A stretch of DNA of 64,000 bases. It comes from Aurantiacibacter poecillastricola. GTDB taxonomy: Bacteria > Pseudomonadota > Alphaproteobacteria > Sphingomonadales > Sphingomonadaceae. The stretch lies in assembly GCF_030730945.1 (NCBI RefSeq), contig NZ_JAVAMS010000002.1, forward strand, positions 682,001 to 746,000, read 5' to 3'. Position numbers and translations under genes: made by a program. The notes under the pieces were generated by a model. The model ran no database searches and had not been told where the DNA came from. It worked only from the letters and a program-made list of their open reading frames with translations. Shown here piece after piece: positions 48,416 to 58,966 of this stretch (the first letter of the stretch is position 1; each line of letters begins with the position of its first letter).

Positions 48416-49732
48416 TTACCTTCCGGGATAGACTGGAAATGCCGCGCACAGCTCGCCCACCTCGCGGCGGACGCGCTCTTCCACCTGCGCATCCCCATCG
48501 TCGCCATTGCGGGCCATACCATCAACAACCTGCGCGATCAGCGCGCCGACCTGGCGGAATTCTGCCGGACCGAAGCCGCGCGTGGTCCCCGCCGGGGTGC
48601 CAAGACGTACGCCGCTGGTGACGAAGGGCGAGCGGGGCTCGAACGGAATCGCGTTCTTGTTGCAGGTGATGAGGGCACGATCGAGACCCTTTTCGGCGGC
48701 CTTGCCGGTCACGTCCTTGGGCGTGAGGTCGGCCAGCATCAGGTGGTTGTCCGTCCCGCCCGAGACGATGGAAATGCCTGCTTCGGACAGACTGGAGGCC
48801 AGCGCCTTGGCATTCTCCGCCACCGATTGCGCGTAAACGCGGAATTCCGGGCGCAGCGCCTCGCCGAATGCCACCGCCTTGCCGGCGATGGTGTGCATCA
48901 ACGGTCCGCCCTGCATGCCGGGAAATACCGCCATGTTGAGCGGCTTGGTCAGCTCTTCGTCGTTCCACAGGATGATCCCGGAGCGTGGGCCTCGCAGGCT
49001 CTTATGCGTAGTGCTGGTGACCACATGCGCATGAGGGAAGGGCGAGGGGTGGACGCCGCCCACCACCAGGCCCGAGAAATGCGATATATCCGCCAGCAGG
49101 TAGGCGCCAACCTCATCGGCGATTTTGCGGAACTCGGCAAAGTCCCACACGCGCGGATAGGCGGTGCCGCCGCTGATGATCAGCTTGGGCTTGTGCTCGT
49201 GGGCGAGGCGGCGGACCTCTTCCATGTCGATCCGGCTGTTCTCGCGGTGCACGCCATAGGGCACCGCATTGAACCACTTGCCGCTCATGTTCACAGGCGA
49301 GCCGTGCGTCAGGTGCCCGCCGCTGGCAAGATCAAGGCCGAGGAACGTGTCGCCAGGATTCAGAAGAGCGAGGAACACCGCCTGGTTCATCTGGCTGCCG
49401 GAATTGGGTTGCACATTGGCGAAGTCGCAACCGAACAACTGCTTGGCGCGCTCTATGGCGAGCGTCTCCACCTCGTCCGCATATTCGCAGCCGCCGTAGT
49501 AGCGCTTGCCAGGATAGCCTTCCGCATACTTGTTCGTGAACACGCTGCCGCAGGCTTCCAGCACGGCGGGGCTGGCGATGTTCTCGCTGGCAATGAGCTC
49601 GATCCCGTCACGCTGGCGACCCAGTTCCCGGCCGATGATGGCGGCTACCTCGGGATCGGCGTCCTCCAGGCTGTCGCTCCAGAAGCGGTCGAGCCAGTTG
49701 GCGTTTGCGGCGGCTTTGGTTGCGGTGGTCAT
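48416..49732 (-). CDS. glyA: Serine hydroxymethyltransferase
   Basis: GlyA converts serine and tetrahydrofolate to glycine and methylene-tetrahydrofolate. The 438-residue protein has the N-terminal [43 protein letters not shown], the pyridoxal-phosphate Asp in [11 protein letters not shown] and the PLP lysine in [12 protein letters not shown]. It follows rpiB by 11 bases. Confidence 0.97.
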   Translation of the reverse strand: MTTATKAAANANWLDRFWSDSLEDADPEVAAIIGRELGRQRDGIELIASENIASPAVLEACGSVFTNKYAEGYPGKRYYGGCEYADEVETLAIERAKQLFGCDFANVQPNSGSQMNQAVFLALLNPGDTFLGLDLASGGHLTHGSPVNMSGKWFNAVPYGVHRENSRIDMEEVRRLAHEHKPKLIISGGTAYPRVWDFAEFRKIADEVGAYLLADISHFSGLVVGGVHPSPFPHAHVVTSTTHKSLRGPRSGIILWNDEELTKPLNMAVFPGMQGGPLMHTIAGKAVAFGEALRPEFRVYAQSVAENAKALASSLSEAGISIVSGGTDNHLMLADLTPKDVTGKAAEKGLDRALITCNKNAIPFEPRSPFVTSGVRLGTPAGTTRGFGPAEFRQVGALIAQVVDGMARNGDDGDAQVEERVRREVGELCAAFPVYPGR

Positions 49733-49743
49733 CGTAGGGTCTT

Positions 49744-50178
49744 TCAGGACGGATTGGACAGTTTGTCGACGCGGCGCTGGTGCCTGCCGCCTTCGAACTC
49801 CGTATTCAGGAAGGCTGCAATACAGGCTTTGGCCATTTCAGGGCCGATGATGCGCGCGCCCATGGCAATCATGTTGGCATCGTTGTGACTGCGGGCAAAG
49901 GTGGCCGAGAGCGGCTCCGACACCATCGCGCAGCGCACTGCCGGATTGCGATTGGCGGCGATGGAAATGCCGAGGCCAGAGCCGCAAAGCGCGACGCCAC
50001 GCTCCACCGTGCCTTCAGCGACGACATCGGCGATCTTGTAGCCGTAATCGGGGTAATCCACGCTCTCGGCGGTGTCCGGACCGAGGTCGGCGACTTCATG
50101 ACCCAACTCGATGAGCCACTCGCGCAGCTCGGCCTTGAGATCGAGCGCGGCGTGATCGGATGCGATGGCAATCTTCAT
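49744..50178 (-). CDS. rpiB: Ribose 5-phosphate isomerase B
   Basis: RpiB interconverts ribose 5-phosphate and ribulose 5-phosphate. The 144-residue protein begins [18 protein letters not shown] and has [11 protein letters not shown], the catalytic Cys loop [15 protein letters not shown], and the [12 protein letters not shown] motif. ATG 50178 is chosen; the longer frame lies in the divergent promoter region. It is first in the tight rpiB-glyA cluster. Confidence 0.94.
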   Translation of the reverse strand: MKIAIASDHAALDLKAELREWLIELGHEVADLGPDTAESVDYPDYGYKIADVVAEGTVERGVALCGSGLGISIAANRNPAVRCAMVSEPLSATFARSHNDANMIAMGARIIGPEMAKACIAAFLNTEFEGGRHQRRVDKLSNPS

Positions 50179-50263
50179 GGGCTCGCACATAGTCGCGAGA
50201 GCCTCGCTTCGCCACCCGAAAAGCCCTTTCTCCACGACAAGCAGGGCTGTAGTGTGCCCGCTC

Positions 50264-50680
50264 ATGGATGAAGCCGATTACCACCGCTATCTCGCTGCCT
50301 TCAACACGAAGGACTATGCCACGCTGGAGAGCTTCTTCACCGACGACTTCGTGCTTGAAAACGCAGGATTTGCCGTACGCGGAAAGCCCGCCTTCCGGGA
50401 ATTCTATCGCTTTTTTCACGAGTACTGCCGGGAGGAAGTGGCCTTTCGCGAATTCTTCCCCGGCAATCAGGGCTTCGTCGCGAATGTCGTGATAACCTTC
50501 ACCGGCCTGAAGGAACTGTCGCAGGCCGAGCTGGACCGGCGCGGCTATTCGGGGATGACGCCAATACCGGTCGGCACCAGCATTCCGGTGGAATTCTATA
50601 TCCACTACCTGCTGAACGAGGCAGGCCTGATCCGCTATATCAAGGGCGCGGTGTGGGTGCCCGAGTCTTCCCCCGTTTAG
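50264..50680 (+). CDS. NTF2-like / SnoaL-like small protein
   Basis: The 138-residue product has the profile of the NTF2-like superfamily cone fold: an N-terminal helix (YHRYLAAFNTKDYATLESFF), then TDDFVLENAGFAVRGKPAFREFYRFF and several beta strands, closing with YIKGAVWV. Members bind or isomerise small molecules, often steroids or polyketides; no function can be assigned here. ATG 50264 is chosen because the earlier frame lies in the divergent rpiB region. Its stop overlaps the stop of the converging ParA-like gene. Confidence 0.7.
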   Translation: MDEADYHRYLAAFNTKDYATLESFFTDDFVLENAGFAVRGKPAFREFYRFFHEYCREEVAFREFFPGNQGFVANVVITFTGLKELSQAELDRRGYSGMTPIPVGTSIPVEFYIHYLLNEAGLIRYIKGAVWVPESSPV

Positions 50681-51297
50681 GGCAAGGCCTTCTTCACCCA
50701 CTTCCACAGCGCCTTGACCTCGCCAGCCGCCTTGCCATCCGCATCGACCTCACTTGCCACTTCGCCTTTCGACGAGGAACGGTGGAAATCCGCCCGCTTT
50801 CCGAAAGTGACGGGGCATGTCTCGAGACCGAGCTCGGCTACAGCTTTTTTCGCCTCTTCCAGCATCTTCGATGCGCGCGCGGGAACCCCGTTGAAGACGA
50901 CATGGGCGGGGGTACCGGTATAACTCACGAGATCCGCAATCCCCTCCAGCGCATGCAGGTCGAATGCACGCGGACGGGTGGGGATGAGAACGAGATCCGC
51001 GGCCTTGATAGCCTCCCGCATCGCCGCCTCCGCATGGGGCGGCGTGTCGATGACCAGCAGATCCACACCCTGTTTCTGCGCATTTTCTATCGTGCGCGCG
51101 AGCCGCGCGGGCGGGCTGGTGACGACGGCAGGCAGGAAATCACCGCGCCAGTCACCCCAGGCGGCGGCGGTGGCCTGCGGATCGGTGTCGATCACGCAGG
51201 TCTGCTGCTTGGCATAGGCGGCACAGGTAGCAAGATGCAGGGCGAGCGTGGTCTTGCCCGAGCCGCCCTTCTGGCTGACGATTGCGATGACGGACAT
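50677..51297 (-). CDS. ParA/MinD-like ATPase
   Basis: This 206-residue single-domain ATPase has the deviant Walker A of the ParA family (KGGSGKTT), TCVIDTDPQATAAAWGDW (switch I and Walker A'), and LLVIDTPPH (Walker B). It lacks the N-terminal DNA-binding domain of plasmid ParA and has no ParB gene beside it, so it may position some cell component rather than a chromosome. The last 40 residues are Lys- and Ala-rich. It is not the chromosomal parA of a parAB locus. Confidence 0.85.
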   Translation of the reverse strand: MSVIAIVSQKGGSGKTTLALHLATCAAYAKQQTCVIDTDPQATAAAWGDWRGDFLPAVVTSPPARLARTIENAQKQGVDLLVIDTPPHAEAAMREAIKAADLVLIPTRPRAFDLHALEGIADLVSYTGTPAHVVFNGVPARASKMLEEAKKAVAELGLETCPVTFGKRADFHRSSSKGEVASEVDADGKAAGEVKALWKWVKKALP

Positions 51298-51369
51298 GCG
51301 GACCTTCTCCGTGAGACTGCGCCTGTCCTCTCCCTGAGGCGCGTAAGTGCCACGATGCGAAGTGCGAGT

Positions 51370-51924
51370 CTATCGCGCCGGGTCGACCTCGCGCCATTTG
51401 CCGGGGGAAAGTCCGTCCAGTGACCACTCGTTGATACCCCAGCGCACGAGGCGCAGGGTAGGATGGCCGACTGCCGCCGTCATGCGCCGCACCTGGCGGT
51501 TCCTTCCCTCGGTAATCGTGAGGCGCAGCCAGGTATCGGGCACGGTCTTGCGGAACCTAACAGGAGGATCGCGCGGCCAGAGCTGCGGATCGTCGACCCG
51601 TTCGATACGGGCAGGGCGCGTGAGGCCGTCCTTCAACTGGACGCCGTTTGCGAGCGCGGCGATGGCGACATCATCCGGCTCGCCCTCGACCTGCACGAGA
51701 TAGGTCTTTGGCAGCTTGAACTTCGGATCGGCAATGCGCGCCTGCAGCCTGCCGTCATCGGTGAGGAGCAGCAGCCCCTCGCTGTCCCGGTCAAGTCTGC
51801 CTGCGGGATAGACGCCGGGAATGTCGATGAAGTCGGAGAGCGTAGAGCGCTTCGTCGGACTGCCGCGATCGGTGAATTGCGACAGCACGTTCATCGGCTT
51901 GTTGAAGAGAAGCAGGCGGGGCAT
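51370..51924 (-). CDS. RluE-type pseudouridine synthase
   Basis: This 184-residue protein has the short RsuA/RluE-type catalytic domain without an N-terminal S4 domain: [14 protein letters not shown] at the start, the catalytic Asp in [30 protein letters not shown] and [23 protein letters not shown]. By resemblance it modifies 23S rRNA (position 2457 in E. coli), but the target is inferred. It starts 20 bases before the end of a DUF2059 gene on the same strand. Confidence 0.88.
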   Translation of the reverse strand: MPRLLLFNKPMNVLSQFTDRGSPTKRSTLSDFIDIPGVYPAGRLDRDSEGLLLLTDDGRLQARIADPKFKLPKTYLVQVEGEPDDVAIAALANGVQLKDGLTRPARIERVDDPQLWPRDPPVRFRKTVPDTWLRLTITEGRNRQVRRMTAAVGHPTLRLVRWGINEWSLDGLSPGKWREVDPAR

Positions 51925-51943
51925 CGTTCCGGACCCGCGAGGC

Positions 51944-52507
51944 CTATTGGTCCTCGGCCACCTCTACAAGGGCCGCGATCAGATCGGGCATGCGCGTCTG
52001 CATCAGCGCCATCGTCTCGTCCAAATAGGCCTGATTCGCGCTGGCGAAGGCTGGATCGGAGATGATGTCGTTCGATTTCAGCATGAAGGTGCTGCCGGTA
52101 TCTGTCTGCACGAAAGCGAGGATGTCGCGCAATTCAGCTTCGCTGAAGACGCTGGCATAGGACACTGCCCAGGCCTCCATGAGAGCCGGGATATGACGGC
52201 GCAGGATATCGCGCTGTTCGCCGCTCACCGAAGTCTGCCAGTCGTTGATGACCTTGCGCGCGCCTGTTGGAATATCGCCAAGCTGCTGCATGACCGATGT
52301 CATGACCTGCTGCTCCATTTGGTCGGCCACCGCGAGGAACATCGGTTCGCGCACCTCTTGCGGATAGGCAGTCGCGAGGATTTCCTGTGCAAGATCTAGC
52401 GAGGCTTGCGAGACCGCTGCGGGTTGCGTGCTGTCCTGCGCAAGGGCTGGCACAGGGCCAGTGACAGCCAGCATGGTCGCGGCGAGCGCGATGGCTATTC
52501 TCATCAT
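51944..52507 (-). CDS. DUF2059-family exported protein
   Basis: The 187-residue product has a signal peptide (ending VPALAQ) and a helical DUF2059 domain: [21 protein letters not shown], then the conserved [28 protein letters not shown] segment around residue 120, TGSTFMLKS. Function is unknown; members are often near the cell envelope. ATG 52507 or 52504 may start it. It follows rpoD by 19 bases on the same strand. Confidence 0.85.
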   Translation of the reverse strand: MMRIAIALAATMLAVTGPVPALAQDSTQPAAVSQASLDLAQEILATAYPQEVREPMFLAVADQMEQQVMTSVMQQLGDIPTGARKVINDWQTSVSGEQRDILRRHIPALMEAWAVSYASVFSEAELRDILAFVQTDTGSTFMLKSNDIISDPAFASANQAYLDETMALMQTRMPDLIAALVEVAEDQ

Positions 52508-52526
52508 AGTCCCCCTCGGGCCCGTC

Positions 52527-54554
52527 CTACTGATCGAGGAACGAGCGCATCTTGCGGCTGCGGCTCGGGTGCTTGAGCTTGCGCAGCGCCTTCGCCTCGA
52601 TCTGACGGATACGTTCGCGCGTCACCGAGAACTGCTGTCCGACTTCCTCCAGCGTGTGATCGGTGTTCATGCCGATGCCGAAGCGCATGCGCAGCACGCG
52701 TTCTTCACGGGGGGTGAGCGAGGCCAGCACGCGGGTGACGGTTTCCTTGAGGTTCGCCTGGATCGCCGCATCCACCGGGATGATGGCGTTCTTGTCCTCG
52801 ATGAAATCGCCCAAGTGCGAGTCTTCCTCGTCGCCGATGGGCGTTTCGAGGCTGATCGGCTCCTTGGCGATCTTCATCACCTTGCGCACCTTTTCGAGCG
52901 GCATGGACAGGCGCTCGGCCATTTCCTCGGGCGTGGGCTCGCGGCCCTGCTCGTGCAGGAACTGGCGGGAAGTGCGCACCAGCTTGTTGATTGTCTCGAT
53001 CATGTGGACCGGAATACGGATCGTGCGCGCCTGGTCGGCAATCGAGCGGGTGATCGCCTGCCGAATCCACCACGTTGCATAGGTGCTGAACTTGTAACCG
53101 CGGCGATACTCGAACTTGTCGACCGCCTTCATCAGGCCGATATTGCCTTCCTGGATCAGGTCGAGGAATTGCAGCCCGCGATTGGTGTATTTCTTGGCGA
53201 TGGAGATCACCAGGCGCAGGTTCGCCTCGACCATCTCCTTCTTGGCTATACGCGCCTCGCGCTCGCCCTTCTGCACCATGTTCACGATGCGGCGGAATTC
53301 CTCGAGGCTCATGCCCGTCTGGCTGGCGATATCGGCGATCTCGGCGCGGATGCGCTCGACAGCGTCGGCTTCCTTCTCGGCAAAGGCGGCCCACTTCTTG
53401 TCCTTCTTGGACATTTCAGCGAGCCACGCCTCGTCCAGCTCGTTGCCGAGATAGCTGTCGAGGAAGTCCTTGCGCTTCACCTTGTGCCGTTCGGCCAGGC
53501 GCAGCATCTGTCCGCCCAGAGCCATCAGGCGGCGGTTGAAAGCGTAGAGATTGTCGACGAGATACTCGATCTTCGTCGCATGGAACTGCACGGATTCGAC
53601 CTCCGCGGTCAGCTCCTCGCGCAAGCTCTCGTACTTGTTTTCCTTGGCCTTGGGGAATTCGTTGCCATCGGCCAGCGTGTTCACCCGCTCCGCCTGCAGC
53701 TTCTCGAACTTCTTGAACAGGTCGGTGATGCGCGCGAAGCGTTCGATGGCATCGGGCTTCAGCGCCGCTTCCATCTGCGCGAGGGACATGGTGTTGTCTT
53801 CCTCGTCATCGTCGTCGCGCTTGCGGGACGAGCCTTCGCCGTCCTCGTCGTCGCCGTCCTCTTCATCCTCGTCATCCATGTCGTCATCGTCGTCACGGAT
53901 GGTGGGGCCGGCGGTCTCCTCGGAAATCTCGCCGCTGTCGTCGTCGTTCTCCTCTTCCATCTTGTCGACGGGAGGTTCCTTGGACAGCATGGCGTCGAGA
54001 TCGAGGATCTCGCGCAGCTGCATTTCCTCGTTGTTGAGCGCCTCGGACCAGGTAATGATCGCGTGGAAGGTGATCGGGCTTTCGCACAGCCCCATGATCA
54101 TCGTGTCGCGGCCGGCCTCGATCCGCTTGGCGATGGCGATCTCGCCCTCGCGGCTGAGCAGTTCGACAGCGCCCATCTCGCGAAGGTACATGCGGACCGG
54201 ATCATCGGTCCGCTCCGTCGTGGTGGGTTTCTTCTTCTCGGGGACGTTCTGCTTGGCGTCGCTTGCCTGCGAATCCGAGCCGGTCGGCGCGATTTCCTCG
54301 GGACCGTCGTCGTCATCCTCTTCCTGGGCTTCCTCGTCATTCTCGACGATCTGCACGCCCATGTCGGACAGCGCGGTCTGGATGTCCTCGATCTGGTCGG
54401 CGCTCATCTGGTCGGACGGCAGCGCCTCGTTCAGCTCATCATAGGTGATGTAGCCCTTGCGCTTCGCCTTCGCGATCATCTTCTTGATCGACGCCTCGTT
54501 GAGGTCGATCAGGGGAGCGTCGTCGTTCTGCTTGGTCTTGGCTTCGGATGCCAT
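52527..54554 (-). CDS. rpoD: Primary sigma factor RpoD (sigma-70)
   Basis: RpoD directs RNA polymerase to housekeeping promoters. The 675-residue protein has region 1.1 (residues about 12-80), region 1.2 ([11 protein letters not shown]), a long non-conserved region with an extremely acidic stretch (about residues 215-255), region 2 ([36 protein letters not shown]), region 3 and region 4 ([16 protein letters not shown] to [15 protein letters not shown]). dnaG lies 9 bases upstream on the same strand, a remnant of the macromolecular synthesis operon. Confidence 0.97.
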   Translation of the reverse strand: MASEAKTKQNDDAPLIDLNEASIKKMIAKAKRKGYITYDELNEALPSDQMSADQIEDIQTALSDMGVQIVENDEEAQEEDDDDGPEEIAPTGSDSQASDAKQNVPEKKKPTTTERTDDPVRMYLREMGAVELLSREGEIAIAKRIEAGRDTMIMGLCESPITFHAIITWSEALNNEEMQLREILDLDAMLSKEPPVDKMEEENDDDSGEISEETAGPTIRDDDDDMDDEDEEDGDDEDGEGSSRKRDDDDEEDNTMSLAQMEAALKPDAIERFARITDLFKKFEKLQAERVNTLADGNEFPKAKENKYESLREELTAEVESVQFHATKIEYLVDNLYAFNRRLMALGGQMLRLAERHKVKRKDFLDSYLGNELDEAWLAEMSKKDKKWAAFAEKEADAVERIRAEIADIASQTGMSLEEFRRIVNMVQKGEREARIAKKEMVEANLRLVISIAKKYTNRGLQFLDLIQEGNIGLMKAVDKFEYRRGYKFSTYATWWIRQAITRSIADQARTIRIPVHMIETINKLVRTSRQFLHEQGREPTPEEMAERLSMPLEKVRKVMKIAKEPISLETPIGDEEDSHLGDFIEDKNAIIPVDAAIQANLKETVTRVLASLTPREERVLRMRFGIGMNTDHTLEEVGQQFSVTRERIRQIEAKALRKLKHPSRSRKMRSFLDQ

Positions 54555-54563
54555 AATAACGTG

Positions 54564-56456
54564 TCAGTCCGTTTCCTGTTCGGCCACCGAGTGCTCAGCG
54601 GCGTCAGCTATTTCGTTCTCAAACGCCTGCGAAGCGGCGCGTTTCCTTGTCATTTGCCCGAGTCGCGTATCGATTTCCAGTTTTCGTTTGCGCAAGCGCT
54701 GCTGCTCGGCAAACGCACCCTCCGGGTCTGTATCGAAGCGACGCGTGGCCGCGACAATTGCCGCCTCCAACGCTGGCCTCTCAACCAGCAGGGCAACGGC
54801 TTCGGCCAGATCCTCCCTTGCCTCTTCCGGATCGGAACCTTCCATCAGGAAGGAGAAACGGGTGTTATCCGGTGCAGGCGGCAGGACGTCGTTTGCGAAT
54901 ATGGGCGAATTGCCGCGGTCTTCAAGATCTTCTGAACTCTCCAGAAGAAAATCCACGGCCCGCGCCAATTGTGCATCACTCTTGGCCAGAGCCAGCAGAT
55001 TGTCCGAATGGCGATGGATCTCGGCGGGGTGCCGGGCAAGGCCACCCAGCACAGCCGCGGTCAGCATGTCCCGGAAAGCGCCGCTACTGGCTTCGCGCAG
55101 ACGCTTCGTTACATGGGGCGGTGTCGGTTGCGGTCCGTCGCGCCGGAAGAAAGCGCGTTTCTGGAAGGGCTCCTTGCGCGCGAAATCGCGCGGCGGATAA
55201 GCGAAACTGCCATAGCGATCGAGCAATTCGCGGCGGTAGAGCGACTTGATATCCGGGTGCTGGATCGTGTCGACATGCTCCATCAGCCGCGCCTTCAGCC
55301 CGGCCTTGTCCTCGGGCGAGGCGAGGGGCGAGGCCTCGCGCTCGTGCTCCCAGACGAGGTCGAGCAGGGACTTCGGCGCCTCCAGCAGCTTGTCCATGCC
55401 CTTGCGCCCGTCGCGCCCCAGGAGGTCGTCGGGGTCGAGACCCGCGGGGAGCTGCACCACCTGCAGCGAGTGACCGGGACGCAGCAGCGGCAGTGCCCGC
55501 TCCGCCGCGCGCATGGCTGCGCGGGTGCCGGCCTTGTCTCCATCGAAGCACAGCACCGGCTTGTCCACCATGCGCCAGAGCAGTTCGATCTGCTGTTCGG
55601 TAAGCGCGGTGCCCATCGGCGCGACTGCGTCCTCCAGTCCGGCGGCAGCGAGGGCGATAACGTCCATGTAGCCCTCTGCCACGATCACGCGGCCCGACTT
55701 GCGCGAGGCGGCAGCGGCGCGGTGGAGATTGTAGAGCGTGCGGCCCTTGTCGAAGAGCGGCGTGTCTGGGCTGTTCAGGTATTTCGCCACCCCGTCCCGG
55801 TCTTGCAGGATGCGTCCGCCAAAGGCGATTACGCGCTCGCGCGCGTCCTGGATCGGCAGCATTACGCGGCCCCGGAAGCGGGAGTAGGGAAGCTTCTCCT
55901 CCACCTCGATAAGCAGGCCCGCCTCGATCAGCAGCCGCTCGTCGAAATCGGAGAGCGCGGTCTTCAGCGCCTGCCTGTCATCGGGAGCCCAACCGAAGCC
56001 GAATCGGCGGATGGTGTGTTCGTCGAGACCGCGCCGCTCCAGATAAGCTCGCGCATCTGCTCCGCCCGGTGCGGCAAGCTGGGCGACGAACCACTCCTGC
56101 GCGGCCTTCATCACGTCATGCAAAGTGGCGCGCTGCTCGGCCTGCCTTGCGGCGCGCGGGTCGGGCGCGGGAACGTCCATCCCTGCCTCGCTCGCCAGTT
56201 CCTTCACCGCGTCCATGAAGGGCAGGCCGTGCTGCTCCATCATCCAGTCGATCGCACCGCCGTGCTGCTGGCAGCCGAAGCAGTGGTAGAAACCCTTCTG
56301 ATCGTTGACATAGAAGCTGGGCGTATTCTCGGAGTGGAACGGGCAGCACGCCTTCCACTCCCGCCCCGCGCGCTGGAGTTTCACCGAGCGCTGGATCAGC
56401 GCAGAGAGCGTGATCCGGCTCTTGAGTTCATCCAGCCATGCGGGGGAAAGCGCCAT
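54564..56456 (-). CDS. dnaG: DNA primase DnaG
   Basis: DnaG makes RNA primers for replication. The 630-residue protein has the zinc-binding N-terminus (CCPFHSENTPSFYV and CFGCQQHGGAID), the TOPRIM core (VIVAEGYMDVIAL and VLCFDGDKAGTRAA) and a C-terminal helicase-binding region of low complexity. It stands 9 bases before rpoD. Confidence 0.96.
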   Translation of the reverse strand: MALSPAWLDELKSRITLSALIQRSVKLQRAGREWKACCPFHSENTPSFYVNDQKGFYHCFGCQQHGGAIDWMMEQHGLPFMDAVKELASEAGMDVPAPDPRAARQAEQRATLHDVMKAAQEWFVAQLAAPGGADARAYLERRGLDEHTIRRFGFGWAPDDRQALKTALSDFDERLLIEAGLLIEVEEKLPYSRFRGRVMLPIQDARERVIAFGGRILQDRDGVAKYLNSPDTPLFDKGRTLYNLHRAAAASRKSGRVIVAEGYMDVIALAAAGLEDAVAPMGTALTEQQIELLWRMVDKPVLCFDGDKAGTRAAMRAAERALPLLRPGHSLQVVQLPAGLDPDDLLGRDGRKGMDKLLEAPKSLLDLVWEHEREASPLASPEDKAGLKARLMEHVDTIQHPDIKSLYRRELLDRYGSFAYPPRDFARKEPFQKRAFFRRDGPQPTPPHVTKRLREASSGAFRDMLTAAVLGGLARHPAEIHRHSDNLLALAKSDAQLARAVDFLLESSEDLEDRGNSPIFANDVLPPAPDNTRFSFLMEGSDPEEAREDLAEAVALLVERPALEAAIVAATRRFDTDPEGAFAEQQRLRKRKLEIDTRLGQMTRKRAASQAFENEIADAAEHSVAEQETD

Positions 56457-56489
56457 GCCTCCAGTGTGTCACGAAACGCCGTGATTCGG

Positions 56490-57188
56490 CTAGTCGATGC
56501 TGGCCTCTTCTCCAGAGCTTACGCCATCCACTTCCTCAGGTGCGGGAGGGAAGGGGCCGGTGCCGTAGGCGCGGCCGTTCTCGGTCGCGGCGGCATAGGC
56601 TTCGACGGGGCCTTCGGGTGGCAGCGTGGATTGCCAGAAGAAGGTGAGTTCCTCGCCGGCGTCCCAGCCGTCGCTCATTTCCACGCGCCAGGCGAGCGCG
56701 CCGTTATCCTCCTGCACGCGGATGGAATAGCCGTCGCCCAATACCGCCTCGCCCTGCTCGCGGTCGTAGCCGATATTGTTGGCAAAGCCGTGGGCCACAC
56801 GGGTGGTGCGGAAAGCGATCGGCGCGTCGAGCTGGTCCTCGGTTTCCACCGGAGTCACGCGGTGGACATAGGTATAGACGGTGCCCTCGGGCATTTCGCC
56901 CGGTACGCATTCCTCGGCCGGTTCCTCGTCGTCTGCCGGGGCGGGACAAGTGACATAGCTCACCAGGTCGGCGACCTTCCGACCGTCCAGCGTCAGTTCG
57001 CTCTCGACTTCGGAGCCTTCGGGGCCCGCAATTTTGGGACCGATCTGCTGGTCGTTGAAGCCGGACGCCACCAGCGTGCGCGGACCGGCAATGGTTTCGG
57101 TCGGCGTCGGCGTGGGATCGGGCGCCGGCTCGGAGCCGCAGGCGGCCAGGGCTGCGCAAAGCGGCACGGCGAGAGCGAGGGACCTCAC
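56490..57188 (-). CDS. Hypothetical lipoprotein
   Basis: The 232-residue product has a lipoprotein signal with lipobox LAAC (Cys17) followed by a Pro/Thr-rich linker (DPTPTPTETI) and an unrecognised beta-rich domain. Two Cys in the middle (VTCPAPADDEEPAEECVPG) may form a disulfide. The C-terminus is acidic. The start is GTG 57188, overlapping the yqeY stop as GTGA, so it is probably co-translated with yqeY. Confidence 0.65.
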   Translation of the reverse strand: MRSLALAVPLCAALAACGSEPAPDPTPTPTETIAGPRTLVASGFNDQQIGPKIAGPEGSEVESELTLDGRKVADLVSYVTCPAPADDEEPAEECVPGEMPEGTVYTYVHRVTPVETEDQLDAPIAFRTTRVAHGFANNIGYDREQGEAVLGDGYSIRVQEDNGALAWRVEMSDGWDAGEELTFFWQSTLPPEGPVEAYAAATENGRAYGTGPFPPAPEEVDGVSSGEEASID

Positions 57189-57634
57189 GAAAGCAATTCC
57201 TTCACCCAGCCGCTGGCCCGGCCCATGTCGAGCTGCGTGCCGTGGCGCGCCTTGAGCTCGCCCATCACCTTGCCCATGTCCTTCATGCCCTCGGCTCCGG
57301 TGTCGGCCTTGATCTGTTCGATTGCGGCCTTCGTCTCTTCCTCGCTCATCTGGCGGGGGAGGAATTCCTCGATCACGGCGAGTTCGTTCTTCTCCTGCTC
57401 GGCGAGTTCGGTGCGGCCGCCTTCCTCGTACATCTGGATCGATTCGCGGCGCTGCTTGGCCATCTTCTGCAGCACGTCGATCACCATCGCATCGTCGTCG
57501 CCGGCGTCCTTGCCGCGCAGCTCGATATCGCGGTCCTTGATCTTGGCCGAGATCAGACGAAGAGCGGCCGTGCGCTCCTTGTCCTTGGCCTTCATGGCGG
57601 TGACCGTTTCGGCCTTGATGGAGTCCCTCAACAT
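57185..57634 (-). CDS. GatB/YqeY domain protein
   Basis: This 149-residue protein is a free-standing YqeY domain, related to the tail of GatB that binds tRNA during amidation. It begins MLRDSIKAETVTAMKAKDKE and has RLISAKIKDRDIELR and LPRQMSEEETKAAIEQI. Whether it takes part in tRNA amidation is not known. It is divergent from carA and upstream of dnaG and rpoD, a layout common in alphaproteobacteria. ATG 57634 is chosen over the 13-residue longer frame. Confidence 0.92.
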   Translation of the reverse strand: MLRDSIKAETVTAMKAKDKERTAALRLISAKIKDRDIELRGKDAGDDDAMVIDVLQKMAKQRRESIQMYEEGGRTELAEQEKNELAVIEEFLPRQMSEEETKAAIEQIKADTGAEGMKDMGKVMGELKARHGTQLDMGRASGWVKELLS

Positions 57635-57784
57635 GGTTCTGCTAGTCTTTCCTGTGGATCGTTGGGCCCTCACTTAATGCAAGCTGCCACAAAGCCAAGT
57701 CTTGTGCTTGACGAGAGGGCAGGAGCGGCCTAGCCGCTGGGACTTAGCACACATTGCCGGTCCACTCATTCAACGGGAGCCACC

Positions 57785-58966
57785 ATGGCCTTTCTCGCCT
57801 CTTCGCGCGCGCAACCTCAAGATGCGACGGGTGTCCTCGTTCTTGCCGACGGTACCATCGTCTGGGGCAGGGGCTTCGGCGCCACCGGCAGCGCGGTGGG
57901 GGAGGTATGCTTCAACACCGCGATGACCGGCTACCAGGAAGTGATGACCGATCCTTCCTACGCCGCGCAGATCGTCACCTTCACCTTCCCGCATATCGGC
58001 AATGTCGGCGCCAATACGGAGGACGTGGAAAGCCGCGTCGAGGGCGCGGTGGGCTGTATCGTGCGCGAGGACGTGACGCGCCAGTCCAACTTCCGCTCCG
58101 AAGGCGAGTTCGTGGAGTGGATGGCGAACATGGGCAAGATCGGCCTGTCGGGCGTCGATACCCGCGCGCTCACTCGCCGCATCCGCTTGTCGGGCGCGCC
58201 CAATGCTGTGATCGCGCATGATCCCAAGGGCAGGTTCGACCTCGACGCGCTGCTGCAACGTGCGCAGGAGTGGCCGGGCCTCGAAGGCATGGACCTCGCC
58301 CAGCGCGTGTCCCGCGAACACCAGGAGGACTGGGAAGGCGGCTACTGGCGCCTCGGGCAGGGCTATGGCGCAGCGGAGCGTGAGGGCAAACCACATGTCG
58401 TCGCCATCGACTATGGCTCGAAGGACAACATCTTCCGCAATCTCGTGAAAGCGGGCGCGCGGGTAACGGTGGTGCCGGCGCGCACCTCGCTGGAAGATAT
58501 CCTCGCGCTGAAGCCCGATGGCGTATTCCTCTCAAACGGCCCCGGCGATCCGGCGGCGACAGGTGAATATGCTGTGCCGGTGATCAAGGCGCTGCTCGAT
58601 CAGGACATGCCGATCTTCGGCATCTGCCTCGGCCACCAGATGCTGGGACTGGCGGCAGGCGCGCGGACCGCCAAGATGCACCAGGGCCACCGCGGCGCGA
58701 ACCACCCGGTCCGGCGCGTGGGCGAGAGCTGGGGCGAAACGCAGGACCTCGTCGAGATCACCTCGATGAACCACGGCTTCGCCATCGACCCGGACTCGCT
58801 GCCCGAGGGCGTGGAGCAGACGCACGTCTCGCTGTTCGACGGCTCCAACTGCGGCATCGCGATCACCGGCAAGCGCGCCTTCGGGGTACAGTACCACCCG
58901 GAGGCTTCGCCGGGTCCGCAGGACAGCTTCTATCTGTTCGAGAAGTTCGTGGGGATGTTGGGGTGA
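57785..58966 (+). CDS. carA: Carbamoyl-phosphate synthase small subunit
   Basis: CarA hydrolyses glutamine and passes ammonia to CarB. The 393-residue protein has the N-terminal CPSase domain ([14 protein letters not shown] to [12 protein letters not shown]), then the class I glutamine amidotransferase with the nucleophile loop [13 protein letters not shown] and a His/Glu pair near [13 protein letters not shown]. Its stop overlaps a GTG that begins the cargo region between carA and carB. Confidence 0.96.
   Translation: MAFLASSRAQPQDATGVLVLADGTIVWGRGFGATGSAVGEVCFNTAMTGYQEVMTDPSYAAQIVTFTFPHIGNVGANTEDVESRVEGAVGCIVREDVTRQSNFRSEGEFVEWMANMGKIGLSGVDTRALTRRIRLSGAPNAVIAHDPKGRFDLDALLQRAQEWPGLEGMDLAQRVSREHQEDWEGGYWRLGQGYGAAEREGKPHVVAIDYGSKDNIFRNLVKAGARVTVVPARTSLEDILALKPDGVFLSNGPGDPAATGEYAVPVIKALLDQDMPIFGICLGHQMLGLAAGARTAKMHQGHRGANHPVRRVGESWGETQDLVEITSMNHGFAIDPDSLPEGVEQTHVSLFDGSNCGIAITGKRAFGVQYHPEASPGPQDSFYLFEKFVGMLG

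Noticed and set aside
49733..49743. Glycine or other riboswitch before glyA
   Set aside because: Only 11 bases separate rpiB and glyA; there is no room, and no motif was seen before rpiB.
52428..54935. 835-codon open frame on the plus strand opposite rpoD
   Set aside because: It is the mirror of rpoD; GC-rich codon bias opens the antisense strand, and no motif or ribosome site supports it.
54969..57677. 902-codon plus-strand frame opposite dnaG and the lipoprotein gene
   Set aside because: It spans several real minus-strand genes and has no recognisable domain.
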